The notes under the pieces were generated by a model. It worked only from the letters and a program-made list of their open reading frames with translations. It had not been told where the DNA came from and did no database searches. A program made the position numbers and the translations under genes. Of a stretch of 64,000 nt of DNA, positions 1-9,431 are shown in pieces; position 1 is the stretch's first letter, and each line of letters starts with the position of its first letter. The stretch is from Providencia rustigianii DSM 4541 (GTDB lineage: Bacteria; Pseudomonadota; Gammaproteobacteria; Enterobacterales; Enterobacteriaceae): contig NZ_GG703817.1 of NCBI RefSeq assembly GCF_000156395.1, positions 381,409 to 445,408 on the forward strand, given 5' to 3'.

Positions 1-84
1 TTGCCCCAAGATCAAACGCCAACGTTTTGCCAGCTGGATCTGTTCTTCGGTTAATTTGAGTTCTTCCGGTTGCGGGTTATCCAT
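1..84 (-). CDS. YehP-like protein, N-terminal fragment cut by window edge
   Basis: Only the first 28 codons are inside the window; they begin MDNPQPEELKLTEEQIQLAK and stay open to base 1. The ATG (84-82) overlaps the stop of the preceding DUF5682 gene as ATGGATAA, which implies translational coupling. In E. coli the gene after yehM is yehP, a von Willebrand factor A protein that partners MoxR-type ATPases, so the position suggests that identity. No VWA motif is visible in this short piece; the call rests on gene order. Confidence 0.55.
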   Translation of the reverse strand, partial: MDNPQPEELKLTEEQIQLAKRWRLILGQ

Positions 85-2635
85 GGGATGGCTCCTCACT
101 GTGTGACTTAAACCAGCCAGTTAATCCTTGGTCAGCAAGTTGTTGTTGAATTTTTTGTTCTAATTCCATGGCTTGTAGAAGCTGCTGTTGATTAAATTGA
201 GCTTGATGCAACGTGAGGTCGTGGGTCTCGATGGACAGTTTCTGAGCGACTACCCGAGCCATATTGGCATTTTGTTTTGGTGTGAGCTGACTGAATGCAA
301 AACGCAGATCTGGCAGAACTTGAATAAAGCGATTGTCATCCCACTGGCTTAATAGCTGGTTCAGCAACTCGATTAGCAAGGGTAAACGTACCACTAATTC
401 TGGCGCTGTACGCATGATCCCAATAAAGTAACCGATGGCGAGTTCCGGATCGCTCCCCAAACTGAATGTGCGTTCAATCTCTTTTGTGAGTACAGACTCG
501 TCGATCTTTCCTCCCAGATAGCGGATCGCATCCACTGCCCCTTTAATTAATGGCGCATGATTAAGCTGTCCGTCTAAGCGATCGAGCTGTGCATAAAATT
601 CAGTGGAATAGTCACTGTGTGGGTTGATTTCAGGAATGAAGGTGATGAGCTCTCGACATGAAAGTAGCGCATTAAAATCGTGCTCTTGTCGCTGTTCATC
701 TCCTTGGCTAATCTGATCAAGGCAATAAAATGCTTGTTGCAGCACCTTATCGAGACGCTGGCGTATCCCACTATCCTGCTCAATATCAAAGACACTGCGA
801 CCTCGCCATAAATGCACTAATTTATGGCCACACGCCACCAATGATTCAAACTTGGCATCTTGCTGAATATAGCTATCAAGCAAGTTAAACAGTGTCGGAA
901 TACGCTGATGCAACCCAATCAATGCCGCTTGCATCAATAAGGTCACGGCACTTTGGCTTGAACGACTGACACCTTGCTCCTCTAACTGTTTCTCCATTTG
1001 TAAAATCTTATTCAATGCAATGGATTTCAGCTGAGTCCCTTTCTCGGATAACGCAATTAGCTCCCCTTCCACATTGGGTGTCCACGCGTACTGCCACTCT
1101 TCGAACAATAAATCCATCTGATTAACCGATAAAAAATTGGGTCCTGCAATTAATTTTGCAAAATGGATCTCTAGAAATGCTAAAAGATGTAGAAAGCGGC
1201 TACGTAGACGATGTTGCTTATTGCGGTAGACATCTAAACGACTAACTTTGGCTAACGTATCATCCAGTTTAAAACGAAAGGCTTTTGCAATGTCATAAGT
1301 TTCCGAAACTAATGGTGGCGTGATAGTGCCTTTGGGGATCTGCCCTAAGGTAAAACCAGAAAAACAGGTTTTTATCTCATGCCATAATTCATTTTGACTT
1401 TCATCTAAACTGCCTTTGATAAATGCACTTTGTAGCCCATCCAAAAGGTCATAGCGGCCTGGCCCCGTGTGTCCACGAAAAGCCGCTAATCTTAAGCTCT
1501 GTTCTGCGGCCAATTTAACCGATAAAAATCCCGGCGCGGCATCAAATTGTTTTTCTCTCAGGGATTCAGCCACTTTAGACAAAAATCCAATGCCTTGTTG
1601 ATGACGATAAATGGCTGTAGGGATCATTTTTTGTTGCAGTTGGTCAGCACGTTGCTGTAGTAAGCCTTCCCAGACTTGCTGATAAAATGCAGGTGACGGC
1701 ATCCCCGATGCATAGCCATTTAGTGCATCAAGACGGTCATAACTGTAGCGGATCAGCCAAGCGCTATCCTGCTCTGCCATTTTTTGCTGTTGGGTAAATT
1801 GTTTTTGCTGTACTGGTGTCAGTGCAAAGTGATGCTCAATGGACGGAGCTAATCCTTCAATTAATGCAAGGGTATGAAATCCCCCCGTCACTACCACAAT
1901 TTTTGCGTTCGGCTCTTGGGATTTAATGGTTTGGATATGGGCTTGCATATGGGATTCACGTTGGGTCGACCCCTCAGAATCAAGAACTTCAGGCTCATAA
2001 TCTAAACGAGCCAAAGCACACCAAATAAAACTGTCACGGAAAAATCCCGTCCAATTGGCAACGGACTCTAATGGGCGTAATTCGAATAAATGTTCCCATA
2101 ACTCATCGTGATCTCGACAACCACATTTTTTAGCTAACTGGGCAATAAACAAGCTATGCGCAAGATAACGCTCTCGTTGTAAACTCTGATTTTGATTGTC
2201 TATTTTGTGGTCGAGAGCAATTTGTGCAGCCCAAGGTAAATCAATAAATCGAAGTTTTGCATTGTGCTGGTTACCAGCCTGTAAAGCCTGCCATTCTGGG
2301 GAGTATTCACAAAAGGGGAAGTATGCAGATTTAGTGACAGCGTCACTTTCACCTTGGTCAATATCCGCTATTTTTAGCTCCGTCTGCCCCATTATGGCGA
2401 TCGGTGGACGAGTCTCGCCATCCAATAGGCCGACAATCAGTGAATTAAAACTATCCGGACCTTCAACTAACACATAATCAGGCTGAACCTGCTCAATTAA
2501 GGTCAATACGCTATACGCACACGCTGGGCTATGATGGCGAACAGGTGCAAAATAGATATTTTGAGACTCAAGGGATTGCCACTGATTGAGTGCTTGTTGT
2601 AGCCGTTCGGGTAAAGTGATGGATGACAAACTCAC
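77..2635 (-). CDS. yehM: DUF5682 family protein (YehM-like)
   Basis: This 852-residue protein is of the DUF5682 type, the family of E. coli YehM. The N-terminus has the family signature PVRHHSP (residues 31-37) followed by a strand ending in VLVEGP (55-60). A second conserved patch, VVVTGGFH, lies near residue 250. The HHSP...VEGP...GGFH pattern recalls TraB/TIKI-like folds, which is my inference. There is no signal peptide or membrane segment, so it should be cytosolic. It lies in a same-strand cluster with a MoxR ATPase and a DUF4132 protein, and its stop overlaps the next start by 8 bases. Its biochemical activity is unknown. It is probably the substrate- or effector-side component of the MoxR machine. 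Confidence 0.85.
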   Translation of the reverse strand: MSLSSITLPERLQQALNQWQSLESQNIYFAPVRHHSPACAYSVLTLIEQVQPDYVLVEGPDSFNSLIVGLLDGETRPPIAIMGQTELKIADIDQGESDAVTKSAYFPFCEYSPEWQALQAGNQHNAKLRFIDLPWAAQIALDHKIDNQNQSLQRERYLAHSLFIAQLAKKCGCRDHDELWEHLFELRPLESVANWTGFFRDSFIWCALARLDYEPEVLDSEGSTQRESHMQAHIQTIKSQEPNAKIVVVTGGFHTLALIEGLAPSIEHHFALTPVQQKQFTQQQKMAEQDSAWLIRYSYDRLDALNGYASGMPSPAFYQQVWEGLLQQRADQLQQKMIPTAIYRHQQGIGFLSKVAESLREKQFDAAPGFLSVKLAAEQSLRLAAFRGHTGPGRYDLLDGLQSAFIKGSLDESQNELWHEIKTCFSGFTLGQIPKGTITPPLVSETYDIAKAFRFKLDDTLAKVSRLDVYRNKQHRLRSRFLHLLAFLEIHFAKLIAGPNFLSVNQMDLLFEEWQYAWTPNVEGELIALSEKGTQLKSIALNKILQMEKQLEEQGVSRSSQSAVTLLMQAALIGLHQRIPTLFNLLDSYIQQDAKFESLVACGHKLVHLWRGRSVFDIEQDSGIRQRLDKVLQQAFYCLDQISQGDEQRQEHDFNALLSCRELITFIPEINPHSDYSTEFYAQLDRLDGQLNHAPLIKGAVDAIRYLGGKIDESVLTKEIERTFSLGSDPELAIGYFIGIMRTAPELVVRLPLLIELLNQLLSQWDDNRFIQVLPDLRFAFSQLTPKQNANMARVVAQKLSIETHDLTLHQAQFNQQQLLQAMELEQKIQQQLADQGLTGWFKSHSEEPSHG

Positions 2636-2698
2636 GGATTTACTCTCTTATTGAAAATAAATGACCAAGCGACCTTGGCCATTTCTGAGTGACTAACG

Positions 2699-3808
2699 TT
2701 ATTGCCAAAACTCTCGCGAGGCTTCAAAAAAGGCTTTCCATTCAGGGCTCTGTTTGGCTCTTTCTCGTGCAACGTTATCAATGTAATAACGCATCCGTTT
2801 GATGTCATCCGCGTTATCTTTGAGCACCACCCCAATTAATTGACGAGCCACCGCGCCTGCACTTAATGTCCCATCCCCCAAATAGTGGGCTTCTAGCGCA
2901 CAAGCATAGGCAATATTGACGGCTTCCGCGGTGGACATCACTGCATCAGGGGTTTTAATGCTTCCCCCATCTTTAGTATTTCCCGAACGTAATTCTTGGA
3001 ATGTAGTGACTAATAATTCAATGACATTATTCGGAACGGTTACCTCTCCATCCAACTCCCCTAATTCTGCCGCTAATTGCTTATTAATCAGCTCAATTTC
3101 AAATGCAGGGTCTTGAATCGGTTTTACAGTTTCAAAATTAAAACGACGCTTCAGTGCTGATGACATTTCATGAACACCACGGTCACGTAAGTTCGCCGTA
3201 CCAATCAGATTGAATCCAGATTTAGCACTGATCCGCGCATTATCTTTCATTTCTGGGATCATCATTTGCTTTTCTGACATCATGCTCACCAACACATCTT
3301 GAATTTCCGGTGGGCAACGGGTGATCTCTTCAAAACGGACAATTTTGCCCTCTTTCATCCCTTGATACAGTGGCGAACTCACCAAGGCTTTTTCTGTCGG
3401 ACCTTCTGCAAGCAATAACGCATAGTTCCACGAATACTTAATATGGTCTTCCGTTGTTCCCGCTGTTCCTTGAATGGTTAACCCAGAATCCCCGCTAATT
3501 GCCGCGGCCAATAACTCAGATAACATGGATTTTGCCGTACCCGGCTCTCCCACTAACATGAGGCCTTGTTTACCGAGTAAAGTCACTATCGCTCTATCTA
3601 CCAGCGCATCATCTCCGAAAAACTTCGGTGTAATTTGCAGTGACTCATCCCCTAAAATAAATTGCCTAACCGCTCTCGGTGAACGTAGCCATCCTTGTGG
3701 TTTCGGGTTAGCTTTATCCGCTTGTGTTAATCGTTCAAGTTCATCCGCGAAGCGCACCTCTGCGCTTTCGCGCAGAACACTTCCGTCTGATTTTTTTGCT
3801 TTCGCCAT
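2699..3808 (-). CDS. yehL: MoxR-family AAA+ ATPase (YehL-like)
   Basis: This 369-residue AAA+ ATPase is of the MoxR type and homologous to E. coli YehL. Visible motifs are Walker A GEPGTAKS (residues 87-94), a Walker B-like strand IVRFEEI, and the sensor-1 region IGTANLRDRG. MoxR ATPases generally act as chaperones with VWA-domain partners. Here the neighbours are a DUF4132 protein upstream and DUF5682 then a probable YehP downstream, all on the minus strand with gaps of 34 and 63 bases, consistent with one operon. There is no signal peptide, so the protein is cytosolic. The client is unknown. Confidence 0.9.
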   Translation of the reverse strand: MAKAKKSDGSVLRESAEVRFADELERLTQADKANPKPQGWLRSPRAVRQFILGDESLQITPKFFGDDALVDRAIVTLLGKQGLMLVGEPGTAKSMLSELLAAAISGDSGLTIQGTAGTTEDHIKYSWNYALLLAEGPTEKALVSSPLYQGMKEGKIVRFEEITRCPPEIQDVLVSMMSEKQMMIPEMKDNARISAKSGFNLIGTANLRDRGVHEMSSALKRRFNFETVKPIQDPAFEIELINKQLAAELGELDGEVTVPNNVIELLVTTFQELRSGNTKDGGSIKTPDAVMSTAEAVNIAYACALEAHYLGDGTLSAGAVARQLIGVVLKDNADDIKRMRYYIDNVARERAKQSPEWKAFFEASREFWQ

Positions 3809-3842
3809 GTCTGTTTCCTAAATGAATGTGCTAATTATTGAA

Positions 3843-6800
3843 TTACCAAGGGGTTTTCTTTTCCCATTCAGGGTCAAAACCGGCACAGGCATCAGCAACT
3901 TTCAGATAATCTGCATAACTTTCTGCCAGAAGGATCGGAGGAACATTTTTCAATTCAAGATAGCTGCGATTCCATGAACTTTTTTGTGATTGGTCAAAAC
4001 TCAAAGAATAAAGTACCGCTGGAATATTTTCTTCAGGCACATAACTTCCACTAAATTCGATATATACATAGCAATCTAAGCTAGCAAAATATTTCGAATA
4101 GTGGCAAAAACTTCCACCGTCTTCGGCTTGACCACGTTGATAGCCCATCTTGGTTAATACGCCGCGTAACGTATAGGTATCCGTGACCCAACCTTTTCTA
4201 TCTTCAATTTCTGTGAGTGTTAACTCTAATTCAGGAATTTTATGTTCCATTTGTGAGAACAAAAATTTCACTTTGTAATCTTTAAAATGCGCCATCCACG
4301 CTTTACGATCCGCATCAGACAATAACGCCGCATGGGCCAGTTTGATTGACGAATCCGCACTTAATTCGACCTCATCATCCTCAAGATCCAACAAACTCCC
4401 ATCATCGGATGGACGGAACTGATTAATCACTTGGTCATCTTTAACTTCTAGCCAAACCAGTCTTTCAATTAAGCCACGCATAATGGGATGATTTTGAATA
4501 TATTCTTGCCAATCTGCTGTACTCCACAAACGCTCTGCACACATTGCTTCATACAAACGGGCGGTTTGTAACTCGATGACTTGCTTTAGTTCTTTTTTAC
4601 TTGATGTGAGTAATTTTTTCGATTCTTTAATCAATTCTTCATTGTCAGTTTTACGCGCCGCAGGTAAGGCTTTGATCTCTTTACCTTCAGGGTTAAATAG
4701 CACCAATTTTTGTTGGGCATCTAACTTGGCGGTAAAGTTTCGGTCACCATATTCCAATACCAATGTCCCCGTTTCATCCATACCGGCGGTTGGAATAGTA
4801 CGATCTGCCAACTCATCTGCACTCCAGCCATTACGCTGTGCAATGATGGCAACTAATCCACGGGCTTTTTCCTGTACTGAGGTTGTCCGATAGCGGCGAG
4901 ACAGTGACAATAATAGTTGGATAATCAGAGGGTCATTACTGACTGCAATCGCGTCAATCATCGCTTCGATTTGAGCACGGCGTTGATAATGGTCACGCAT
5001 ATAGTTACGGAGCATCGTGACGGCAATATGCCCTTCAATGCCACAAATTAGCGCCAACATGCCTTTATCACTGATAGCAGAACCTAAATAACGGCGCAAA
5101 ACTTCATTTTTGATATCGTTATACGTCTGCTCCAGCGTGTAATTTTCATATTGTGAATAATACTCTGGCCAGCGTTTGAGCCAATTTTGATAGTTAGCCA
5201 GCCGCTGAGGAGCATCTCGCTCAGCTTCTGCCATTGCGACTTCCAAAGATGGGCCTGCAATATCTTGGTTGATAAAACTGTTCAGAATAAAACTACCCAG
5301 TTTACGCTGGCTATCTACGGATAATAGGCTGATATAACGCTGCAACAGCCCATTACCTGCTGGCATTTTTAATTTCACCGCAAGGATGATCCACCAGCGA
5401 ATAATCGCCGGATCGACTGCTTTATTATCCTGCCATTTCAGCGCAGGGATCGCGCCTAAATCAAACCACGCCATACTAGCTGGCGCTTTACCTTTCAGGC
5501 CTGTTTGGGCTTCGGATAATAAGACTTTTGGCGATAAGTAGCTGGATATATCTTCACCGAGTTGTTCCAGAGCCGTCAGTAGTGCCGCACGAACTACTTC
5601 TCGTTTTTCTTTCTTCAGTAATGCATACAGCGGTTTTAATGAATCTGGGTGTTTTAAGCGCGCTAACCATTCAATTGCCGTGACACGAATTTCTTGCTTA
5701 CCGGATTCTAATCCCTCAGCGGCACTCACATGAATATTTGGCAACGTTTCTAATAATTTTTGGGCGCTTAACCGGTGGGTTTTATTTTCCCCCAAGGCAA
5801 GTTCCATGATCCGCGGAATAAAGCGCGCAGGAACCTTTGGAAATAATGCTAAGACATCAATCGCGTTGGCAGCATCATATTCTTGGTAATTTCGGTGACC
5901 TTCATGCTGAGGGATCAATCCTAATGCTTCACTTAAGAAATCAGGATATTGCATAAAGAACGGCCAGACCTGCTCCGCGTCTTTAAACATGGATAGACCA
6001 TCGGTATAAGAACGCAAACACAGATCGGCAATCAAGCGATTTGGGTTTTTAAAACGACACAGCTCAAGTCCAGCCTCAAGTTGACGCAATTCTATTTGGG
6101 AAATAATCCGTTGCGGCAGCCCTCGAGTAATATGGTAACTTGAGAAATTATCGGTATCTGGACGGTTATGGTTTATCAAGCGTAATGCATGAAATAACGT
6201 GAACTCAGGAAGATTAGAGATGCGTTCTTTATGCGTAATGACGTTATATTCATGGTCAGAAATCACCCCTACGCCGGTATTTAGTTTGGTTAATATCCCC
6301 GCACACTCATCTTCGTTGTGTTTTTGAAGTTCAGCATAGTGACGTTGTGCCCACGTATATTTATGTTTTTCTTGCTTATTTTCTTCTAATTCTCGTTCCG
6401 CATTTTCTTTAGCTTTTTGCTCCATTTCACGGAAGTTAGTCACTAAAATATCAACTGCACTTTCAGGAAGTGGCGTATCTTCAAGCATAATAATTTCAGG
6501 TAACTCAACCTCTTTCACTTCATTCGCGGTATCCATCACGTCGAAGCGGGAAATAGCGCTTTCAATACTTTTTAATACGGTTTTATTGGTTTCAACGTTT
6601 AACGCAGCTTCAAGTACATCACGATCTTTACCAATACGTGCAAACAGATCCGCCGCTTGAGTTCGCTGTTTAGGGGTGCCTTCCAATAACACTTTGGTTA
6701 AATGCATTTTGACAGATTCAGCGGGTAAGACTGCCACCACCGGCTCTGCAGCTGTACGTACTGTTTTTAATGCGCTGGTGGCAAATAACACCAAACTATC

Positions 6801-7577
6801 AGCAAATTCGCGGCTCAGATCCTGATCTTTTTTCAGGTGATCGATGAGTTGAATTTGCCCTGCTGCTGACAATGTATTAACCAAAGTCTGCTTAACAAAT
6901 TCTTGCTCTGCCAGTAAATAGGCTTTTAATCCCGGAATGGCAAAGAATAAATTTAGGTGGTCATAGTGGTAATCAGAGAGATTTTGGCGATCAAAAATAC
7001 CATACAAAATGGTATTGGCAGGTTGCTCAGCCTCTGTCTCAACTAACTGACTGAGTAGCTCTAAACTCCAATGTTTACGATGCTCGTACTTTGCATTACG
7101 GGAATTATCGAATGTCGTCCCAAATGCATCACACAGTAAATACATCATCCATGACGGTAGTTCAGGCGTCAGTACTTTTATATTCGCTTCTTGGCAAATG
7201 GCTGCGAGCACCTTTGCAAAGCGGGCAATTTGGATGGGGGTAATGTCATCACCGACTTTGGAATATAATTTATGACGGGCATTTTTACTTTGGCGAATTA
7301 GCTTTGAATACGGGTTAGCATCAAAATTATTACCTGGCCACCACCAATCAACAGTACCTGGTTTATCTAATAAAACGGTCACTTTTTCTTTATCTAATTG
7401 ACCCAGTTTCATCAAAATTTCAGGGGATTTCCCCTCAATAACATAGTCAAACAGCTCTTTGGGTAAGCTTTCTTCAAATGCCGCTAATGGTAAGAGGGTT
7501 TCTTGTAAATATTGTAGCCCTACCGTTGCCCCTTTTTCACCATAAATTGGAAGAAGGTCAAATGTAACTTTCGCCAT
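3843..7577 (-). CDS. yehI: DUF4132 domain protein (YehI/MolR-like)
   Basis: This 1244-residue protein matches the large DUF4132 proteins typified by E. coli YehI (MolR), close to the roughly 1200-residue family length. The middle is rich in short helical repeats of HEAT character (for example the stretch around residues 620-690, with repeated 'ALL..L' patterns). The last 400 residues contain the conserved DUF4132 region, including the TDTYTLRGVLTKMGYQRG segment. It has no membrane segments or signal peptide. It is first in the minus-strand cluster with the MoxR ATPase and DUF5682 genes, mirroring the E. coli yeh locus. Its function is not established; a scaffold in a MoxR/VWA complex is plausible. 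Confidence 0.85.
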   Translation of the reverse strand: MAKVTFDLLPIYGEKGATVGLQYLQETLLPLAAFEESLPKELFDYVIEGKSPEILMKLGQLDKEKVTVLLDKPGTVDWWWPGNNFDANPYSKLIRQSKNARHKLYSKVGDDITPIQIARFAKVLAAICQEANIKVLTPELPSWMMYLLCDAFGTTFDNSRNAKYEHRKHWSLELLSQLVETEAEQPANTILYGIFDRQNLSDYHYDHLNLFFAIPGLKAYLLAEQEFVKQTLVNTLSAAGQIQLIDHLKKDQDLSREFADSLVLFATSALKTVRTAAEPVVAVLPAESVKMHLTKVLLEGTPKQRTQAADLFARIGKDRDVLEAALNVETNKTVLKSIESAISRFDVMDTANEVKEVELPEIIMLEDTPLPESAVDILVTNFREMEQKAKENAERELEENKQEKHKYTWAQRHYAELQKHNEDECAGILTKLNTGVGVISDHEYNVITHKERISNLPEFTLFHALRLINHNRPDTDNFSSYHITRGLPQRIISQIELRQLEAGLELCRFKNPNRLIADLCLRSYTDGLSMFKDAEQVWPFFMQYPDFLSEALGLIPQHEGHRNYQEYDAANAIDVLALFPKVPARFIPRIMELALGENKTHRLSAQKLLETLPNIHVSAAEGLESGKQEIRVTAIEWLARLKHPDSLKPLYALLKKEKREVVRAALLTALEQLGEDISSYLSPKVLLSEAQTGLKGKAPASMAWFDLGAIPALKWQDNKAVDPAIIRWWIILAVKLKMPAGNGLLQRYISLLSVDSQRKLGSFILNSFINQDIAGPSLEVAMAEAERDAPQRLANYQNWLKRWPEYYSQYENYTLEQTYNDIKNEVLRRYLGSAISDKGMLALICGIEGHIAVTMLRNYMRDHYQRRAQIEAMIDAIAVSNDPLIIQLLLSLSRRYRTTSVQEKARGLVAIIAQRNGWSADELADRTIPTAGMDETGTLVLEYGDRNFTAKLDAQQKLVLFNPEGKEIKALPAARKTDNEELIKESKKLLTSSKKELKQVIELQTARLYEAMCAERLWSTADWQEYIQNHPIMRGLIERLVWLEVKDDQVINQFRPSDDGSLLDLEDDEVELSADSSIKLAHAALLSDADRKAWMAHFKDYKVKFLFSQMEHKIPELELTLTEIEDRKGWVTDTYTLRGVLTKMGYQRGQAEDGGSFCHYSKYFASLDCYVYIEFSGSYVPEENIPAVLYSLSFDQSQKSSWNRSYLELKNVPPILLAESYADYLKVADACAGFDPEWEKKTPW

Positions 7578-7962
7578 GTTAATTTCCTAAATGTATTTAT
7601 ATAACAAATTCTTACCATTTTTTGTGGTGAGTCTCAATTTGATTATTCTTATTCCTGATTATTTAATTTTTATCCTTAAATTTTCATTTGGAATTAAATG
7701 CCAATAATTTAAATATCCTCAATTAATCCCCCTCAAAAAACTGTACTAATCTCTTAATATTGGGGGATTCAATAACAATAACGGCGCAATGACAATTAAC
7801 TCCAGAAATAACAGCTATATTTATTTTTATCCATTTTTGTATCTTTAATCATTGTTTTTTGCTCATGCTATTGCTCATTTAAACACCATAAATCCATTGA
7901 CTAGATCAACAGTCTAATATTAGACTGTTTGTATATTTAATCTGAAACACTGGAAAACGAAA
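7578..7962. other. Intergenic region, divergent promoters
   Basis: This 385-base AT-rich gap separates the divergent yehI and ridA genes and must carry both promoters. No ORF with a convincing start is present. The only clear structure is the perfect palindrome at 7908-7929, 34 bases before the ridA start. Confidence 0.7.
7908..7929. promoter_or_regulatory. 22-bp perfect palindrome, probable operator
   Basis: The half-site AACAGTCTAAT is followed immediately by its exact reverse complement, with no spacer. It lies 34 bases upstream of the ridA ATG, where a dimeric regulator would bind over or just after the promoter. The obvious candidate is the YheO-type regulator encoded at the end of the same cluster, but that link is inferred. 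Confidence 0.6.
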
Positions 7963-8355
7963 ATGAAAAACTCGATTACTTACACAAATGCTCAAGGGCT
8001 GATCCCGCCTCGCGGGCATTATTCGCATTGCGTGACAGCCAATGGGTTTATCTTTATTTCAGGACAACTGCCTGTTGATAGCCACGGTACAGTCCACACA
8101 AATGTGCCTTTTGCACAACAAGCCGAACAAGTATTGTCAAATTTAGAGGCCTGTTTAACGGCGTGTGGCGTGGGCAAGCAACATCTTGTTCAAGTTCGTG
8201 TCTATATTGCAGATATGAATGACTGGCAGGTATTTAATCAAATTTATGCTACTTGGATTGGGGAATATCGCCCTGCTCGTGCAGTAGCAGGCGTTTCAGA
8301 GCTACATTTCGGCGCTGGCTTAGAAATTGAAGCCACCGCGGTTGCAGCAAACTAA
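7963..8355 (+). CDS. RidA family protein (enamine/imine deaminase)
   Basis: This 130-residue protein is a full-length RidA/YjgF/UK114 family member. RidA hydrolyses the reactive 2-aminoacrylate-type enamines and imines released by PLP-dependent dehydratases. The usual features are present: the N-terminal phenylalanine/glycine strand FIFISGQLPVD, the helix with LSNLEACLTACG, and near the C-terminus the conserved arginine in YRPARAVAGV followed by LEIEATAVA. It begins the plus-strand cluster and is followed after 24 bases by a PLP ammonia-lyase that would generate exactly such intermediates. The two most likely act as a pair. This may be a specialised paralogue rather than the housekeeping RidA. 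Confidence 0.9.
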   Translation: MKNSITYTNAQGLIPPRGHYSHCVTANGFIFISGQLPVDSHGTVHTNVPFAQQAEQVLSNLEACLTACGVGKQHLVQVRVYIADMNDWQVFNQIYATWIGEYRPARAVAGVSELHFGAGLEIEATAVAAN

Positions 8356-8379
8356 ATCATGAATCAATAGGGTCACACT

Positions 8380-9348
8380 ATGAAAGAATTAATATTACCC
8401 ACTTATCAAGATGTTGAAGCTGCCTCTGCACGCATTGCTAATTTTGCGCATAAAACCCCTGTAATGACATCCTCAACGATAAATAAACAATTTGGGGCTG
8501 AATTATTTTTTAAATGTGAAAACTTTCAGCGGATGGGTGCATTTAAGTTCCGAGGTGCACTTAATGCACTCGCACAATTCACGCCACAGCAGAAAAAAGC
8601 CGGTGTAATTGCGTTTTCTTCCGGCAACCATGCACAAGGGATCGCTCTGGCGGCACAAATTTTGAACATCCCTGCAACAATATTAATGCCTCTGGATGCC
8701 CCTGAAGTCAAAGTGGCCGCTACAGAGGGATATGGTGCAAGTGTTGTCAGATTTGATCGTTATACCCAAGATAGAGAGCAATTGACTCAAGAGTTGGCAA
8801 CCCAACAGGGGCTTACAATTATTCCACCTTTTGATCATCCGCATATTATTGCTGGGCAAGGTACATCAGCCAAAGAGCTATTCGAAGAAGTTGGCGAATT
8901 GGATGCCTTATTCGTTTGCCTTGGTGGTGGCGGATTACTGTCCGGTTGTGCGCTGGCAGCGCGAGCATTATCCCCTAATTGTAAAGTTTATGGCGTAGAA
9001 CCGGAAGCCGGCAATGATGCCCAACAATCGTTTAGAAGTGGCAAAATCGTGCATATTGAAACCCCAAAAACGATTGCGGATGGTGCGCAAACTCAACATA
9101 TTGGGCATTATACTTTTGCCCTGATCCAACAAAATGTTGATGATATTTTGACTGCCACGGATGAACAATTGGTTGACTGCATGAAATTCTACGCTGAAAG
9201 AATGAAAATGGTCGTAGAGCCAACGGGGTGTTTATCCTTTGCGGCAGCGGTAAAGATGAAAGAAGAATTACGCGGTAAACGTATCGGTATTATTGTCAGC
9301 GGCGGAAATGTGGATATTAAACGCTTCGCAGAATTAATGTTAGCTTAA
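8380..9348 (+). CDS. PLP-dependent threo-3-hydroxyaspartate ammonia-lyase-like enzyme
   Basis: This 322-residue fold-type II PLP enzyme belongs to the threonine dehydratase/serine racemase group. The Schiff-base lysine is K56 in GAFKFRGA, the substrate loop is SSGNHAQ (80-86), and the phosphate-binding loop is GGGG (182-185). Stretches such as ENFQRMGAFKFRGA and ERMKMVVEPTGC resemble threo-3-hydroxy-L-aspartate ammonia-lyase (compare yeast Sry1), which yields oxaloacetate and ammonia. Threonine/serine dehydratase or serine racemase activity cannot be excluded from sequence. An AGGG ribosome site lies 7 bases before the ATG. It is downstream of ridA and upstream of a YheO-type regulator, as a small catabolic operon. 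Confidence 0.85.
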   Translation: MKELILPTYQDVEAASARIANFAHKTPVMTSSTINKQFGAELFFKCENFQRMGAFKFRGALNALAQFTPQQKKAGVIAFSSGNHAQGIALAAQILNIPATILMPLDAPEVKVAATEGYGASVVRFDRYTQDREQLTQELATQQGLTIIPPFDHPHIIAGQGTSAKELFEEVGELDALFVCLGGGGLLSGCALAARALSPNCKVYGVEPEAGNDAQQSFRSGKIVHIETPKTIADGAQTQHIGHYTFALIQQNVDDILTATDEQLVDCMKFYAERMKMVVEPTGCLSFAAAVKMKEELRGKRIGIIVSGGNVDIKRFAELMLA

Positions 9349-9431
9349 GCAATTAATGCCCCTTCTCTATTAGAATTTCTACAAATAGTTTAACATTGAA
9401 CAAGATATCGAAAAGATGAAGGGGTATGGTC

